Assembly (NCBI GenBank): GCA_003242685.1
Contig: QGVD01000052.1
Coordinates: 1-27,135, forward strand
Direction of reading: 5' to 3'
DNA: 27,135 nucleotides
Origin: Pseudomonadota bacterium
GTDB taxonomy: Bacteria > Pseudomonadota > Gammaproteobacteria > Steroidobacterales > Steroidobacteraceae
In this document: piece by piece, positions 9,154 to 16,321 of the stretch
Position numbering within the stretch: position 1 is the stretch's first letter
Layout of the letters: the number at the start of each line of letters is the position of its first letter
Translations under genes and position numbers: made by a program
Notes under the pieces: model-generated
The model's database searches: none
Seen by the model: the letters and a program-made list of their open reading frames with translations, nothing else
Told to the model about the DNA's origin: nothing

Positions 9154-10430
9154 GCCGAATCGTCGACATCCGCGGCCGCGAGATCATCGACTCGCGCGGC
9201 AATCCCACCGTCGAAGCCGACGTCGTTCTGGAAGGCGGCGTGGTCGGCCGTGCGGCGGTGCCGTCGGGTGCTTCGACGGGTACCCGCGAAGCGGTGGAGC
9301 TGCGCGACGGCGACAAGAAACGCTATCTGGGCAAGGGCGTGCTGAAGGCGGTCGAGCACGTCAACACCGTGCTGCGCGACGCGCTGGTCGGACAGGACGC
9401 GCGCGACCAGGCTGCGATCGACCGCCGCATGATCGAGCTCGACGGTACCGAGAACAAGGGCCGTCTCGGCGCGAACGCGCTGCTCGCGGTCTCGCTCGCG
9501 ACCGCGCACGCCGCTGCACGCGCGGCCGGTCAGCCGCTGTGGCGCTATCTCGCGAAGGGCCGGGAGCCCGTCATGCCGGTGCCGATGATGAACATCGTCA
9601 ACGGCGGCGCGCACGCGAACAACAGCCTCGACATCCAGGAATTCATGATCCTGCCCGTCGGCGCGCCCAGCCTGCGCGAGGCGCTGCGCTACGGTGCGGA
9701 GGTCTTCCACACGCTGAAGAAGCTGCTGAACGACCGCGGGCTGTCCACGGCGGTGGGTGACGAAGGCGGCTTCGCGCCCGATCTCGGCTCCAACGAGGAA
9801 GCTCTCGGGGTGATCCTGCAGGCCATCGAGCAGGCGGGCTACAAGCCGGGGAAGGACATCTATCTCGGCCTCGACGTCGCGAGCTCCGAGCTCTACAGGG
9901 ACGGCCGCTACCACCTCGAGTCCGAGGGACGCACGTTCACCTCGGCCGAGTTCACACGATACCTCGCGGATCTGGTTTCGAAGTACCCGATCGTCACCAT
10001 CGAGGACGGCATGAGCGAGGGCGACTGGGAGGGCTGGGCGGGCCTCACCCGCGAGCTCGGGTCGAAGGTTCAGCTCGTCGGCGACGATCTCTTCGTCACC
10101 AACACGAAGATCCTCTCCGAGGGCATCGCGAAGAAGGTGGCGAACGCCATCCTCATCAAGCCCAATCAGATCGGCACCCTCACGGAGACGCTCGAGGCCA
10201 TCGAGATGGCCGACAAGGCGGGCTACGCCTCGGTGGTGTCGCATCGCTCGGGCGAGACCGAGGACAGCACCATCGCCGACATCGCGGTGGCGACGGCCGC
10301 CACGCAGATCAAGACAGGCTCGATGTCGCGCTCCGACCGCATCGCCAAGTACAACCAGCTGCTGCGGATCGAGGCCGAGCTCGGCAGCGTCCGCTACGCC
10401 GGGCGGGACGCCTTCCCGGTCAAACTCTGA
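9150..10430 (+). CDS. eno: Enolase
   Basis: Interconverts 2-phosphoglycerate and phosphoenolpyruvate in glycolysis; in many gammaproteobacteria also a degradosome component. The 426 residues match the family (E. coli 432). The N-terminus IVDIRGREIIDSRGNPTVEA, the loop PSGASTGTREAVELRDGD, VGDEGGFAPDL, the IEDGMSEGDW segment and the catalytic-site signature ILIKPNQIGTLTET with SHRSGETEDSTIAD are all present. GAGGAG (9136-9141) sits 8 bp before the ATG, and the start overlaps the kdsA stop by 4 bp, indicating translational coupling. Supplying phosphoenolpyruvate beside a PEP-consuming KdsA is a plausible reason for the pairing. A strong GC hairpin follows at 10472-10497. Confidence 0.98.
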   Translation: MSRIVDIRGREIIDSRGNPTVEADVVLEGGVVGRAAVPSGASTGTREAVELRDGDKKRYLGKGVLKAVEHVNTVLRDALVGQDARDQAAIDRRMIELDGTENKGRLGANALLAVSLATAHAAARAAGQPLWRYLAKGREPVMPVPMMNIVNGGAHANNSLDIQEFMILPVGAPSLREALRYGAEVFHTLKKLLNDRGLSTAVGDEGGFAPDLGSNEEALGVILQAIEQAGYKPGKDIYLGLDVASSELYRDGRYHLESEGRTFTSAEFTRYLADLVSKYPIVTIEDGMSEGDWEGWAGLTRELGSKVQLVGDDLFVTNTKILSEGIAKKVANAILIKPNQIGTLTETLEAIEMADKAGYASVVSHRSGETEDSTIADIAVATAATQIKTGSMSRSDRIAKYNQLLRIEAELGSVRYAGRDAFPVKL

Positions 10431-10471
10431 TCCGGGCAGCCGCTACCGGCGGCGCACAACTGTGAACTGGT

Positions 10472-10497
10472 CGCCGCGGGCCCTCTTGCCCGCGGCG
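10472..10497 (+). terminator. Hairpin after eno, possible terminator or attenuator
   Basis: A perfect 10-bp GC-only stem (10472-10481 with 10488-10497) encloses a 6-nt loop CCTCTT and is followed by TTCCGTCTGTT, a poor U-tract. It lies 41 bp after the eno stop and 23 bp before ftsB. It could end the pyrG-kdsA-eno unit or attenuate readthrough into ftsB-ispDF. Confidence 0.5.
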
Positions 10498-10520
10498 TTC
10501 CGTCTGTTAGGCTCGCGCGC

Positions 10521-10841
10521 ATGAAATGGCTCGCTGCAGCGCTCCTCGTCGTCGTCGTGCTCCTGCAGTACCGGCTCTGGCTGTCCGAGGACGGCGTGCG
10601 CGAGCTCAGGCGACTCGAACGGGCGGTGGCGGCGCAGCGCGCGGAGAACGAGCGGCTCGCCGATCGCAATCGGCAGCTCGCCGCGGAGGTCCGCGATCTC
10701 AAGAAGGGCATGGCCGCTCTCGAGGAAAGGGCACGGAGTGAGCTCGGCATGATCGCCGCGAACGAGACCTTCTATCAGGTGGTGCCGCCGACGACGCCGT
10801 CCGCCGTCGAGGAAGACCGGACACGCACCGCCGCGCGCTGA
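10521..10841 (+). CDS. ftsB: Cell division protein FtsB
   Basis: Small bitopic inner-membrane divisome protein that forms a coiled-coil complex with FtsL and FtsQ to activate septal peptidoglycan synthesis. The 106 residues compare with 103 in E. coli. Residues ~3-17 (LAAALLVVVVLLQY) form the single membrane segment. Residues ~27-65 are a charged heptad-like coiled coil ending in the family-typical LEERARSELGMI, then ETFYQVV. The C-terminal tail (PSAVEEDRTRTAAR) is low-complexity. The stop overlaps the ispDF start by one base (TGATG), and eno-ftsB-ispD is the conserved order. The recognition rests on topology, length and context as much as on sequence. Confidence 0.93.
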   Translation: MKWLAAALLVVVVLLQYRLWLSEDGVRELRRLERAVAAQRAENERLADRNRQLAAEVRDLKKGMAALEERARSELGMIAANETFYQVVPPTTPSAVEEDRTRTAAR

Positions 10842-12013
10842 TGCGCTACTGGCTCGTCATGCCGGCCGCAGGCCTCGGGCGCCGGTTCGGCGAGGCCATT
10901 CCCAAGCAATACGTTTCTCTGGCCGGGCGCACCGTCCTCGAGTGGGCGCTCGCGCCCTTCCTCTCCGATCCGCGCTGCATGGGCATCGTCGTTGCCCTCG
11001 CGCCCGGAGATCCTCACTGGCCCGCCGTTGCGCGCCGGCTCCCGCCGCTCACCACCGCCGTGGGCGGCATGGAACGCAGCGAGTCCGTGCGGCTTGCGCT
11101 CGAGGCGCTCGCGGGCCGTGCGGCGCCGGAGGACTGGGTGCTCGTGCACGACGCCGCGCGTCCCTGTCTGACGGCGGCCGATCGCGACCGGCTGCTCGAC
11201 CGGCTCGCGGACCATCCCGTCGGCGGGCTCCTGGCGGTACGAGCGGCAGACACTCTCAAGCGCGCGGGCAGTGACGACGCGGTGGACGAGACCGTCGACC
11301 GCAGCCGGTACTGGCGCGCGCTCACGCCGCAGATGTTCCGCTACGGCAGGCTCACGGAAGCGCTCGAGCGCGCCGCCGCGCAGCGGCGATTTCCGACGGA
11401 CGAAGCGCAGGCCATGGAGTGGCTCGGCGAGCGGCCGGTGCTCGTCGAAGGCTCGGCGCGCAACATCAAGATCACTTCGCCCGAGGACCTCGAGCTGGCC
11501 GCGGCGTTCCTCGAGGGGGGCGGCGCAGTGGAGCGGAAGATGCGAATCGGTACGGGAATCGACGTCCACGCCTTCGGTCCGGGCGACCACGTGATGCTCG
11601 GCGGTGTACGCGTGCCGCACAGGCGCGGCGTGATCGCTCACTCGGACGGCGATGTCGTGCTGCACGCCGTGTGCGACGCGCTGCTCGGCGCCGCGGGGCT
11701 CGGCGACATCGGCCAGCACTTCCGCGACGACGATCCGCGCTGGGCGGGTGCCGACAGCCGCGAGTTCGTGCGCGCGGCGATGGCCATGCTGCGCGGACGC
11801 GGATTGAGCGTCGCGAACTGCGACGTGACGCTGCTCGCGCAGGAGCCGCGCATCGGGCCGTATCGCGATGAGATGCGCCGCAGTCTCGCGGAGCTGCTCG
11901 AGGTGGAAGAAGACCGGGTGAACATCAAGGCGACGACGACGGAACGCCTCGGATTTCTCGGCCGTGCGGAAGGCATCGCGGCGCAGGCCGTCGTGCTCCT
12001 GACCGGCGACTGA
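10841..12013 (+). CDS. ispDF: Bifunctional MEP-pathway enzyme IspDF (cytidylyltransferase + cyclodiphosphate synthase)
   Basis: One uninterrupted frame of 390 residues covers two non-consecutive steps of the MEP isoprenoid pathway. Residues 1 to ~230 are IspD: nucleotide-binding PAAGLGRRFG, the KQY lysine, VHDAARPCLT, and C-terminal ARNIKITSPEDLELA. Residues 234-390 are IspF: GIDVHAFG with metal ligands D241 and H243, AHSDGDVVLHAVCDALLGA with H267, GDIGQHF and the ATTTERLGFLGRAEGIAAQA end. The two are separate, abutting genes in most gammaproteobacteria, so the fusion is notable. The linker is only a few residues (EGGGAVERK), and an apparent ribosome site and ATG for a free IspF persist inside. 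A run of six Gs at the junction is a possible sequencing trap, but shifting the frame there in either direction gives no sensible IspD end. Confidence 0.92.
   Translation: MRYWLVMPAAGLGRRFGEAIPKQYVSLAGRTVLEWALAPFLSDPRCMGIVVALAPGDPHWPAVARRLPPLTTAVGGMERSESVRLALEALAGRAAPEDWVLVHDAARPCLTAADRDRLLDRLADHPVGGLLAVRAADTLKRAGSDDAVDETVDRSRYWRALTPQMFRYGRLTEALERAAAQRRFPTDEAQAMEWLGERPVLVEGSARNIKITSPEDLELAAAFLEGGGAVERKMRIGTGIDVHAFGPGDHVMLGGVRVPHRRGVIAHSDGDVVLHAVCDALLGAAGLGDIGQHFRDDDPRWAGADSREFVRAAMAMLRGRGLSVANCDVTLLAQEPRIGPYRDEMRRSLAELLEVEEDRVNIKATTTERLGFLGRAEGIAAQAVVLLTGD
11530..11542 (+). promoter_or_regulatory. Internal ribosome site and ATG for free IspF
   Basis: GGAG at 11530-11533 lies 6 bp before the ATG at 11540, exactly where a stand-alone IspF begins (MRIGTGIDVHAF). 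It may be a relic of a two-gene arrangement or may still direct a separate 157-residue IspF. Confidence 0.4.
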
Positions 12014-12059
12014 GCGGGACGGCGGGATCGCGAATCGCGACCGCGCCGGAGGATGCATC

Positions 12060-13130
12060 GTGATCGATCCGGGTCTGCTGCGAGCCGCGCTCGATCCGCC
12101 GCGTGCGCACGGAGCGCCCGCAGTGCGCGGCCGAATGCGCGAGACTCCGGAGGACTTCCTCGTAGAGGAGGAGCTCGGCTTCGAGCCGTCCGGTGCCGGC
12201 ACGCACGTGCTGCTGCGCGTGCGAAAGCGCGACGCGAACACGCAGTGGGTGGCGCGTGAGCTCGCACGCCTGGCCGGATGTCGCCCGATGGACGTGGGCT
12301 ACGCGGGACTCAAGGATCGCCGTGCAGTCGCCCGGCAGTGGTTCTCCGTGCCCAGGGGACGGCGCGCGCCGGGCGAGTGGATCGGCGCGGGAGGCGAAGG
12401 ATTCGAGGTGCTGGAAGCGCACGCGCACGACCGGAAGCTTCCACGCGGCGCGCTTGCCGGGAATCGTTTCACTTTGAGGCTGCGGGGCGTGGAGGGTGGC
12501 CGCGATCTGCTCGAGGCACGGCTCGCGGCGGTCGCACGTGAAGGCGTGCCGAACTACTTCGGTCCGCAGCGCTTCGGACGTGGCGGCGCGAACCTCGCGC
12601 ATCTCGGTCGTGCGATCGACTCGCTCGACCGGCGCCAGCGGAGTTTCGTCCTCTCCGCGGCGCGGAGCCTGATATTCAACGCCGTGCTCGCGGAGCGCGT
12701 GACCGCCGGAAACTGGAACCGGCTGCTGCCGGGCGACGTTGCCAATCTCGACGGCCGCGGGAGCATCTTTCAGGTAGCCGAGCTCGACGACACGCTGACG
12801 GCGCGCTGCGAGCGGATGGAGCTGCACCCGACCGGACCGCTGTGGGGCAGGGGGACGACACCCGCGTCGGGCAGCGTCCGGCTTCTGGAGGAACGCGTCG
12901 CCTCGGAGCTCGAAGCGGCGAGCCGCCTGGTGTGCGCGGTCGGCATGCGCCACGAGCGGCGGAGTCTGAGGCTCCCCGTTCGCGATCTCGAGCACGAATG
13001 GCGGACGGACGACGAGCTCACGCTCCGCTTCCGTCTCGGAAAGGGGAGCTTCGCGACGACGGTGCTGAGGGAGCTCGGTGACTTCGCGCAGCCCGATGCG
13101 GGCGAGGCGCACGAGGAGGAGGACGCATGA
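12060..13130 (+). CDS. truD: tRNA pseudouridine(13) synthase TruD
   Basis: Makes pseudouridine at U13 of tRNA-Glu in the cytoplasm. The 356 residues compare with 349 in E. coli. The N-terminal RETPEDFLVEEELGFEPSG and GTHVLLRVRKRDANT are typical. The catalytic motif GYAGLKDRRAVARQWFS carries the nucleophile Asp at residue 86. PNYFGPQRFGRGGAN and LIFNAVLAERV with NWNRLLPGDVANLDGRG complete the family signatures. The start is GTG 12060, supported by a strong GGAGGA at 12048-12053; an ATG at 12053 is out of frame. The gene follows ispDF by 46 bp, as in E. coli (ispF-truD-surE), and its stop overlaps the next ATG by 4 bp, suggesting coupling with the crotonase-family gene. Confidence 0.95.
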   Translation: MIDPGLLRAALDPPRAHGAPAVRGRMRETPEDFLVEEELGFEPSGAGTHVLLRVRKRDANTQWVARELARLAGCRPMDVGYAGLKDRRAVARQWFSVPRGRRAPGEWIGAGGEGFEVLEAHAHDRKLPRGALAGNRFTLRLRGVEGGRDLLEARLAAVAREGVPNYFGPQRFGRGGANLAHLGRAIDSLDRRQRSFVLSAARSLIFNAVLAERVTAGNWNRLLPGDVANLDGRGSIFQVAELDDTLTARCERMELHPTGPLWGRGTTPASGSVRLLEERVASELEAASRLVCAVGMRHERRSLRLPVRDLEHEWRTDDELTLRFRLGKGSFATTVLRELGDFAQPDAGEAHEEEDA

Positions 13131-13876
13131 TCGAGATCGAAGATCACGGCCGCGTGCGCCGGCTGCGGTTGAACCGGCCACCCGTCAATGCTTTCGATCG
13201 GGCACTGCTCGAGTCGCTCGACGCAGCGATGCGTCAGGCCGTCGCGGACGACAAAGGCGCGGTCGTCGTCTGCGGCCAGCAAGGCCTCTTCTCGGCGGGG
13301 CTCGACATCCGGGCCCTGCTGCCGCTCCCGCCGGCGGAGATGAGATCCTTCTGGCGGCTGCTCATCGACGTGCAGGCGACGATCGCGCAGCTTCCGATTC
13401 CGGTCATCGCGGCGCTGACGGGACATTGCGCCGCCGGCGGCACGGTCCTCGCGCTGTGCTGCGACTACCGGATCATGGCAGCCGGCGACTGGAAGATCGG
13501 TCTCAACGAGGTGCAGGTGGGCCTCTTTCCGGGACGGCTCATCCATCGCGCCTTCGCGCGACTCGTCGGTCCGCACCGTGCAGGCGAGATGCTGGCGCGC
13601 GGCGCGCTGATCGGCCCGGATACCGCGCTCACCGTAGGGCTCGTCGATGAGGTGCGGCCGATGGACGAGGTCGTCACGCGCGCGCACGCCTATGCGGAGG
13701 AGCTCCTGAATCTGCCGCCGCGCGCCTTCATGCGCACGCGTGCCATGGCCCGCGCGGATCTCGTGGCGCTCTTCGATACGGTCGACGAGGCGATGATCGA
13801 CGAGGTGACCGAAGGCTGGTTCAGCGAGGAGACCCAGTCCCGCCTCCGGGCGCTGTTCGTGCGGAAGAACGGTTGA
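13127..13876 (+). CDS. Enoyl-CoA hydratase/isomerase (crotonase) family protein
   Basis: A 249-residue crotonase-fold acyl-CoA enzyme. The oxyanion-hole segments are SAGLDI (56-61) and GHCAAGG (99-105), followed by LALCCDYRIMA. Both positions used as catalytic glutamates in crotonases appear filled: E128 in GLNEVQVG and E154 in HRAGEM. The segments CCDYRIMA, IGLNEVQVGL and the HRAGE region resemble mitochondrial delta3,delta2-enoyl-CoA isomerase (ECI1) more than classic hydratases, so double-bond isomerisation of unsaturated acyl-CoA is my preferred guess; hydration remains possible. Start: ATG 13127 after a strong AGGAGGAGG, overlapping the truD stop by 4 bp. It sits where surE normally follows truD, and its last 56 bp overlap the convergent Smr gene. 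Confidence 0.85.
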   Translation: MIEIEDHGRVRRLRLNRPPVNAFDRALLESLDAAMRQAVADDKGAVVVCGQQGLFSAGLDIRALLPLPPAEMRSFWRLLIDVQATIAQLPIPVIAALTGHCAAGGTVLALCCDYRIMAAGDWKIGLNEVQVGLFPGRLIHRAFARLVGPHRAGEMLARGALIGPDTALTVGLVDEVRPMDEVVTRAHAYAEELLNLPPRAFMRTRAMARADLVALFDTVDEAMIDEVTEGWFSEETQSRLRALFVRKNG

Positions 13877-14450
13877 GCAGCACGTACAGCGCACCCGTGC
13901 CGCCGTCGGCCGGACGCGCGGGAACGAAGGCGACGACGGACGATGTCCGCCGCAGCAGGCTCGTGACGACGCTTCGGAGAACCGGGCCACGCGTACCGGA
14001 ACGCAGCCCCTTGCCGTGCACGATGCGTACGCACTGCATGCCTTCGGCGAGCGCGTGGTCGAGGAAGTCGCGCAGGGCGAGCCGTGCCGCCTCCGTCGTC
14101 AGACCGTGCAGATCGATCTCGGCCTCGACAGGGTACTGGCCGCGCCGCAGACGGCGGAGGCGCGCTTCCTGTACGCCCGGGCGGCGGAACACGAGCTCGT
14201 CGCCTGCGGCTGTCGCGTCGTTCCCCGTCACGCCGTTGAAGCCTTCATCCCGAACGAGGCGATCGCCGGCGTGGGAGAAGGGTTTCCGCCCGGCAGCAGC
14301 GCGTGCCGCTGGAGCAGGGCGGGCGAGCGGGGCACGCGGCTCGTGGACGAGCGGCTTCACGCCGCGCATCGCTTCGCGGAAGAGCGCGCGTTCATCGTCA
14401 TCTTTCTGCTTGTGCTTCACGGTGACGGCCCGATGGGGTCGTGGTGCCAT
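13821..14450 (-). CDS. Smr-domain protein (SmrA/YdaL- or YfcN-type)
   Basis: A 209-residue protein with a C-terminal Smr (small MutS-related) domain, a fold with nuclease or nucleic-acid-binding roles; the relatives SmrA and SmrB act on DNA or stalled ribosomes. DLHG (113-116), HGKG (145-148) and GTGAL (184-188) are the Smr signatures. The N-terminal DDERALFREAMRGVKPL is shared by proteobacterial stand-alone Smr proteins. Residues ~38-90 are Ala/Pro/Arg-rich and probably disordered. ATG 14450 is chosen as the last good start before that conserved segment, but no clear ribosome site precedes it, and a GTG 11 codons in is possible. The 3' end overlaps the convergent crotonase gene by 56 bp. The in-frame extension upstream of 14450 is not thought to be coding. 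Confidence 0.82.
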   Translation of the reverse strand: MAPRPHRAVTVKHKQKDDDERALFREAMRGVKPLVHEPRAPLARPAPAARAAAGRKPFSHAGDRLVRDEGFNGVTGNDATAAGDELVFRRPGVQEARLRRLRRGQYPVEAEIDLHGLTTEAARLALRDFLDHALAEGMQCVRIVHGKGLRSGTRGPVLRSVVTSLLRRTSSVVAFVPARPADGGTGALYVLLNRSSARTAPGGGTGSPR

Positions 14451-14587
14451 GTTCGCGCGAAGCGCCAGGGAGGCGAAAGGAGTCGCTCGGTTCGGAGCCG
14501 GCAGCCGCTCTGCGATCGCACGCGGGACGGCTTTCGGCCCGAACCGGGAGAGTCCCTCTTTCCGGCCGCCAAGATGATGATTTGTCT

Positions 14588-14616
14588 CAAGAAAGACCCG
14601 CCGTCTCTGGTATATT
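14588..14616 (+). promoter_or_regulatory. Candidate extended -10 promoter of surE
   Basis: TATATT (14611-14616) is preceded by TGG (14608-14610), giving an extended -10. The matching -35 position (14588-14593, CAAGAA) is weak, as expected for extended -10 promoters. It lies 45 bp upstream of the surE GTG in a 210-bp divergent gap and is among the few AT-rich spots in this GC-rich gap. Confidence 0.45.
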
Positions 14617-14660
14617 GACGCGCCCTTTCGCGCACCCTTACGACTCCCGCGACGAAGTCC

Positions 14661-15419
14661 GTGAAGATTCTGGTCAGCAACGACGACGGCTACCGGTCCG
14701 AGGGGATCCGCCGTCTCAGAATGGCGCTGAGCGACCTCGCGGAGGTCACGGTGGTGGCTCCGGACCGCAACCGCAGCGGCGCGAGCAATTCGCTGACGCT
14801 CGACGTGCCGCTGCGCGTGTTCGACGTGGAAGAGAACGTCTACTTCGTACCCGGCACGCCGACCGACTGTGTGCACCTCGCGATCTCCGGACTCTTCGAC
14901 TTCGAGTTCGACATGGTCGTCTCGGGCGTGAACGACGGACCCAATCTCGGCGACGACGTGCTCTACTCGGGGACCGTGGCGGCGGCCATCGAAGGACGAT
15001 TCCTCGGGCTGCCGACGATCGCCGTGTCGCTGTGCACCGGGCCGGGAACGGGCGGGCATTTCGAAACCGGCGCGCACGTTGCGCGCCTCCTCGTCAGACA
15101 TCTCATGAAGCGGCCGCTCGAGCGCGCGCTGATCCTCAACGTGAACGTGCCCGACGTACCTTTCGAAGCCATCCGCGGCTTCAAGCCGACGCGTCTCGGA
15201 TATCGCCATCGCTCCGAGCCGGTCATCCGCGCCCACGATCCGCGCGGCCGGCCCGTGTACTGGATCGGTCCGGCCGGCCCGCAGCAGGATGCGGGACCGG
15301 GTACGGACTTCGACGCGGTGGCGAACGGCTATGTATCGGTGACGCCGCTGCAGATCGATCTCACGCGCCACGCCGCGCTGCCTGCCGTGGGGGCATGGCT
15401 GGAGGAGCTCGATGCCTGA
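14661..15419 (+). CDS. surE: 5'/3'-nucleotidase SurE
   Basis: Survival protein E, a metal-dependent nucleoside-monophosphate phosphatase (also exopolyphosphatase) tied to stationary-phase survival. The 252 residues match the family (E. coli 253). The N-terminus ILVSNDDGYRSEG supplies the metal-binding D8/D9. VVAPDRNRSGASNSLT, PGTPTDCVHLA and VSGVNDGPNLGDDVLYSGT are diagnostic. The start is a GTG, fixed by the conserved N-terminus; no good ribosome site is seen. It overlaps pcm by 8 bp, and surE-pcm is a classic pair. It is separated from truD by the crotonase and Smr genes and appears to have its own promoter. Confidence 0.96.
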   Translation: MKILVSNDDGYRSEGIRRLRMALSDLAEVTVVAPDRNRSGASNSLTLDVPLRVFDVEENVYFVPGTPTDCVHLAISGLFDFEFDMVVSGVNDGPNLGDDVLYSGTVAAAIEGRFLGLPTIAVSLCTGPGTGGHFETGAHVARLLVRHLMKRPLERALILNVNVPDVPFEAIRGFKPTRLGYRHRSEPVIRAHDPRGRPVYWIGPAGPQQDAGPGTDFDAVANGYVSVTPLQIDLTRHAALPAVGAWLEELDA

Positions 15420-16074
15420 TCTGCGCTTCGCCGGAATCGGCATGACTTCCGCGCGTACGCGCGACCGGCTGGTGCAGCGCCTGCGCGAGCAGGGCATCAC
15501 GAATCTCGCGGTGCTCGACCGCATCCGCAACGTGCCGCGCCACATCTTCGTCGACGAGGCGCTGGCCAGTCGTGCCTACGAGGACACGGCGCTGCCCATC
15601 GGCTTCGGTCAGACGATCTCCCAGCCGTACATCGTCGCGCGCATGACGGAGGCGCTCCTCGAGGGCGGGCCGCTCTTCAATGTTCTCGAGGTCGGCACCG
15701 GCTGCGGCTATCAGACCGCCGTGCTCGCGCCGCTCGTGCAGAAGCTCTACACCATCGAGCGCATCGAGCCGCTCGTGCAGCGGGCGAAGCAGCGCATCAA
15801 GGAGCTCGGCATCCGCAACGTGCGCTTCCGTCACGGTGACGGCTCTCTCGGCTGGAAGGCGCACGCACCGTACGACGGCATTCTCGTGACGGCGGCACCG
15901 CTCGTCGTTCCGGACGCGCTGCTGCAGCAGCTCAAGGTCGGCGGCCGGCTCATCGTTCCCGTCGGACCGGAAGGGCAGCAGGAGCTCGTCCGCATCACGC
16001 GCAAGGAGCAGGGCTTCCACCGGCAGTCCCTGGGGCCGGTTGCCTTCGTGCCGCTGCTGAGCGGCATCACCTGA
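15412..16074 (+). CDS. pcm: Protein-L-isoaspartate O-methyltransferase
   Basis: Uses S-adenosylmethionine to methylate L-isoaspartyl residues in aged proteins, starting their repair. The 220 residues compare with 208 in E. coli. RHIFVDEALASRAYEDTALP, GFGQTISQPYIVARMTE and the SAM motif VLEVGTGCGYQTAVLA (motif I) are diagnostic, with RHGDGSLGW and the C-terminal GPVAFVPLLSG. ATG 15412 has GGAGGAG at 15401-15407. A second ATG at 15442 (GIGMTS) would give 210 residues, but the GIG residues before it are shared with Xanthomonas Pcm, favouring the longer form. It overlaps surE by 8 bp. The usual downstream nlpD-rpoS is missing; two small hairpins follow directly. Confidence 0.96.
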   Translation: MPDLRFAGIGMTSARTRDRLVQRLREQGITNLAVLDRIRNVPRHIFVDEALASRAYEDTALPIGFGQTISQPYIVARMTEALLEGGPLFNVLEVGTGCGYQTAVLAPLVQKLYTIERIEPLVQRAKQRIKELGIRNVRFRHGDGSLGWKAHAPYDGILVTAAPLVVPDALLQQLKVGGRLIVPVGPEGQQELVRITRKEQGFHRQSLGPVAFVPLLSGIT

Positions 16075-16113
16075 GGCTCCGCGTGGAGCTTCGGATCGCT
16101 CGAAGAAAGCGAT
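16074..16113 (+). terminator. Tandem hairpins after pcm
   Basis: Stem 1: 16074-16080 with 16085-16091 (7 bp, one G-U, 4-nt loop). Stem 2: ATCGCT 16095-16100 with AGCGAT 16108-16113 (perfect 6 bp, 7-nt loop). They begin at the pcm stop codon. No U-tract follows, so termination would be weak or Rho-assisted; mRNA 3'-end protection is also possible. Confidence 0.35.
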
Positions 16114-16321
16114 GTAAGAGACTGAAACCGCTTGTCTTTATCTTGATCGCCGCGCGGGCACGCTAGCATCCGCTCATGACCGGATCATTGCGACGCGCCA
16201 GTAGGTACCGACCGGCACCCTCGAACGGTCAAGACGTTGCCGCCGCGGCCGCGCTTGCACGGCGGGATACAAGGTGCTTAACTCCCACCTGTCGCCGATC
16301 GCCGACACGCCAAGCGGGGGA

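Noticed and set aside
14451..14660. Upstream extension of the Smr protein through the divergent gap
   Set aside because: The frame stays open by chance in GC-rich DNA; the residues do not belong to the Smr family and the gap contains the surE promoter candidate.
16150..16290. Sigma54 (-24/-12) promoter for a CrcZ-like RNA
   Set aside because: No GG-N10-GC pair with the surrounding consensus was found. GGGCACG near 16157 lacks a matching -12 element.
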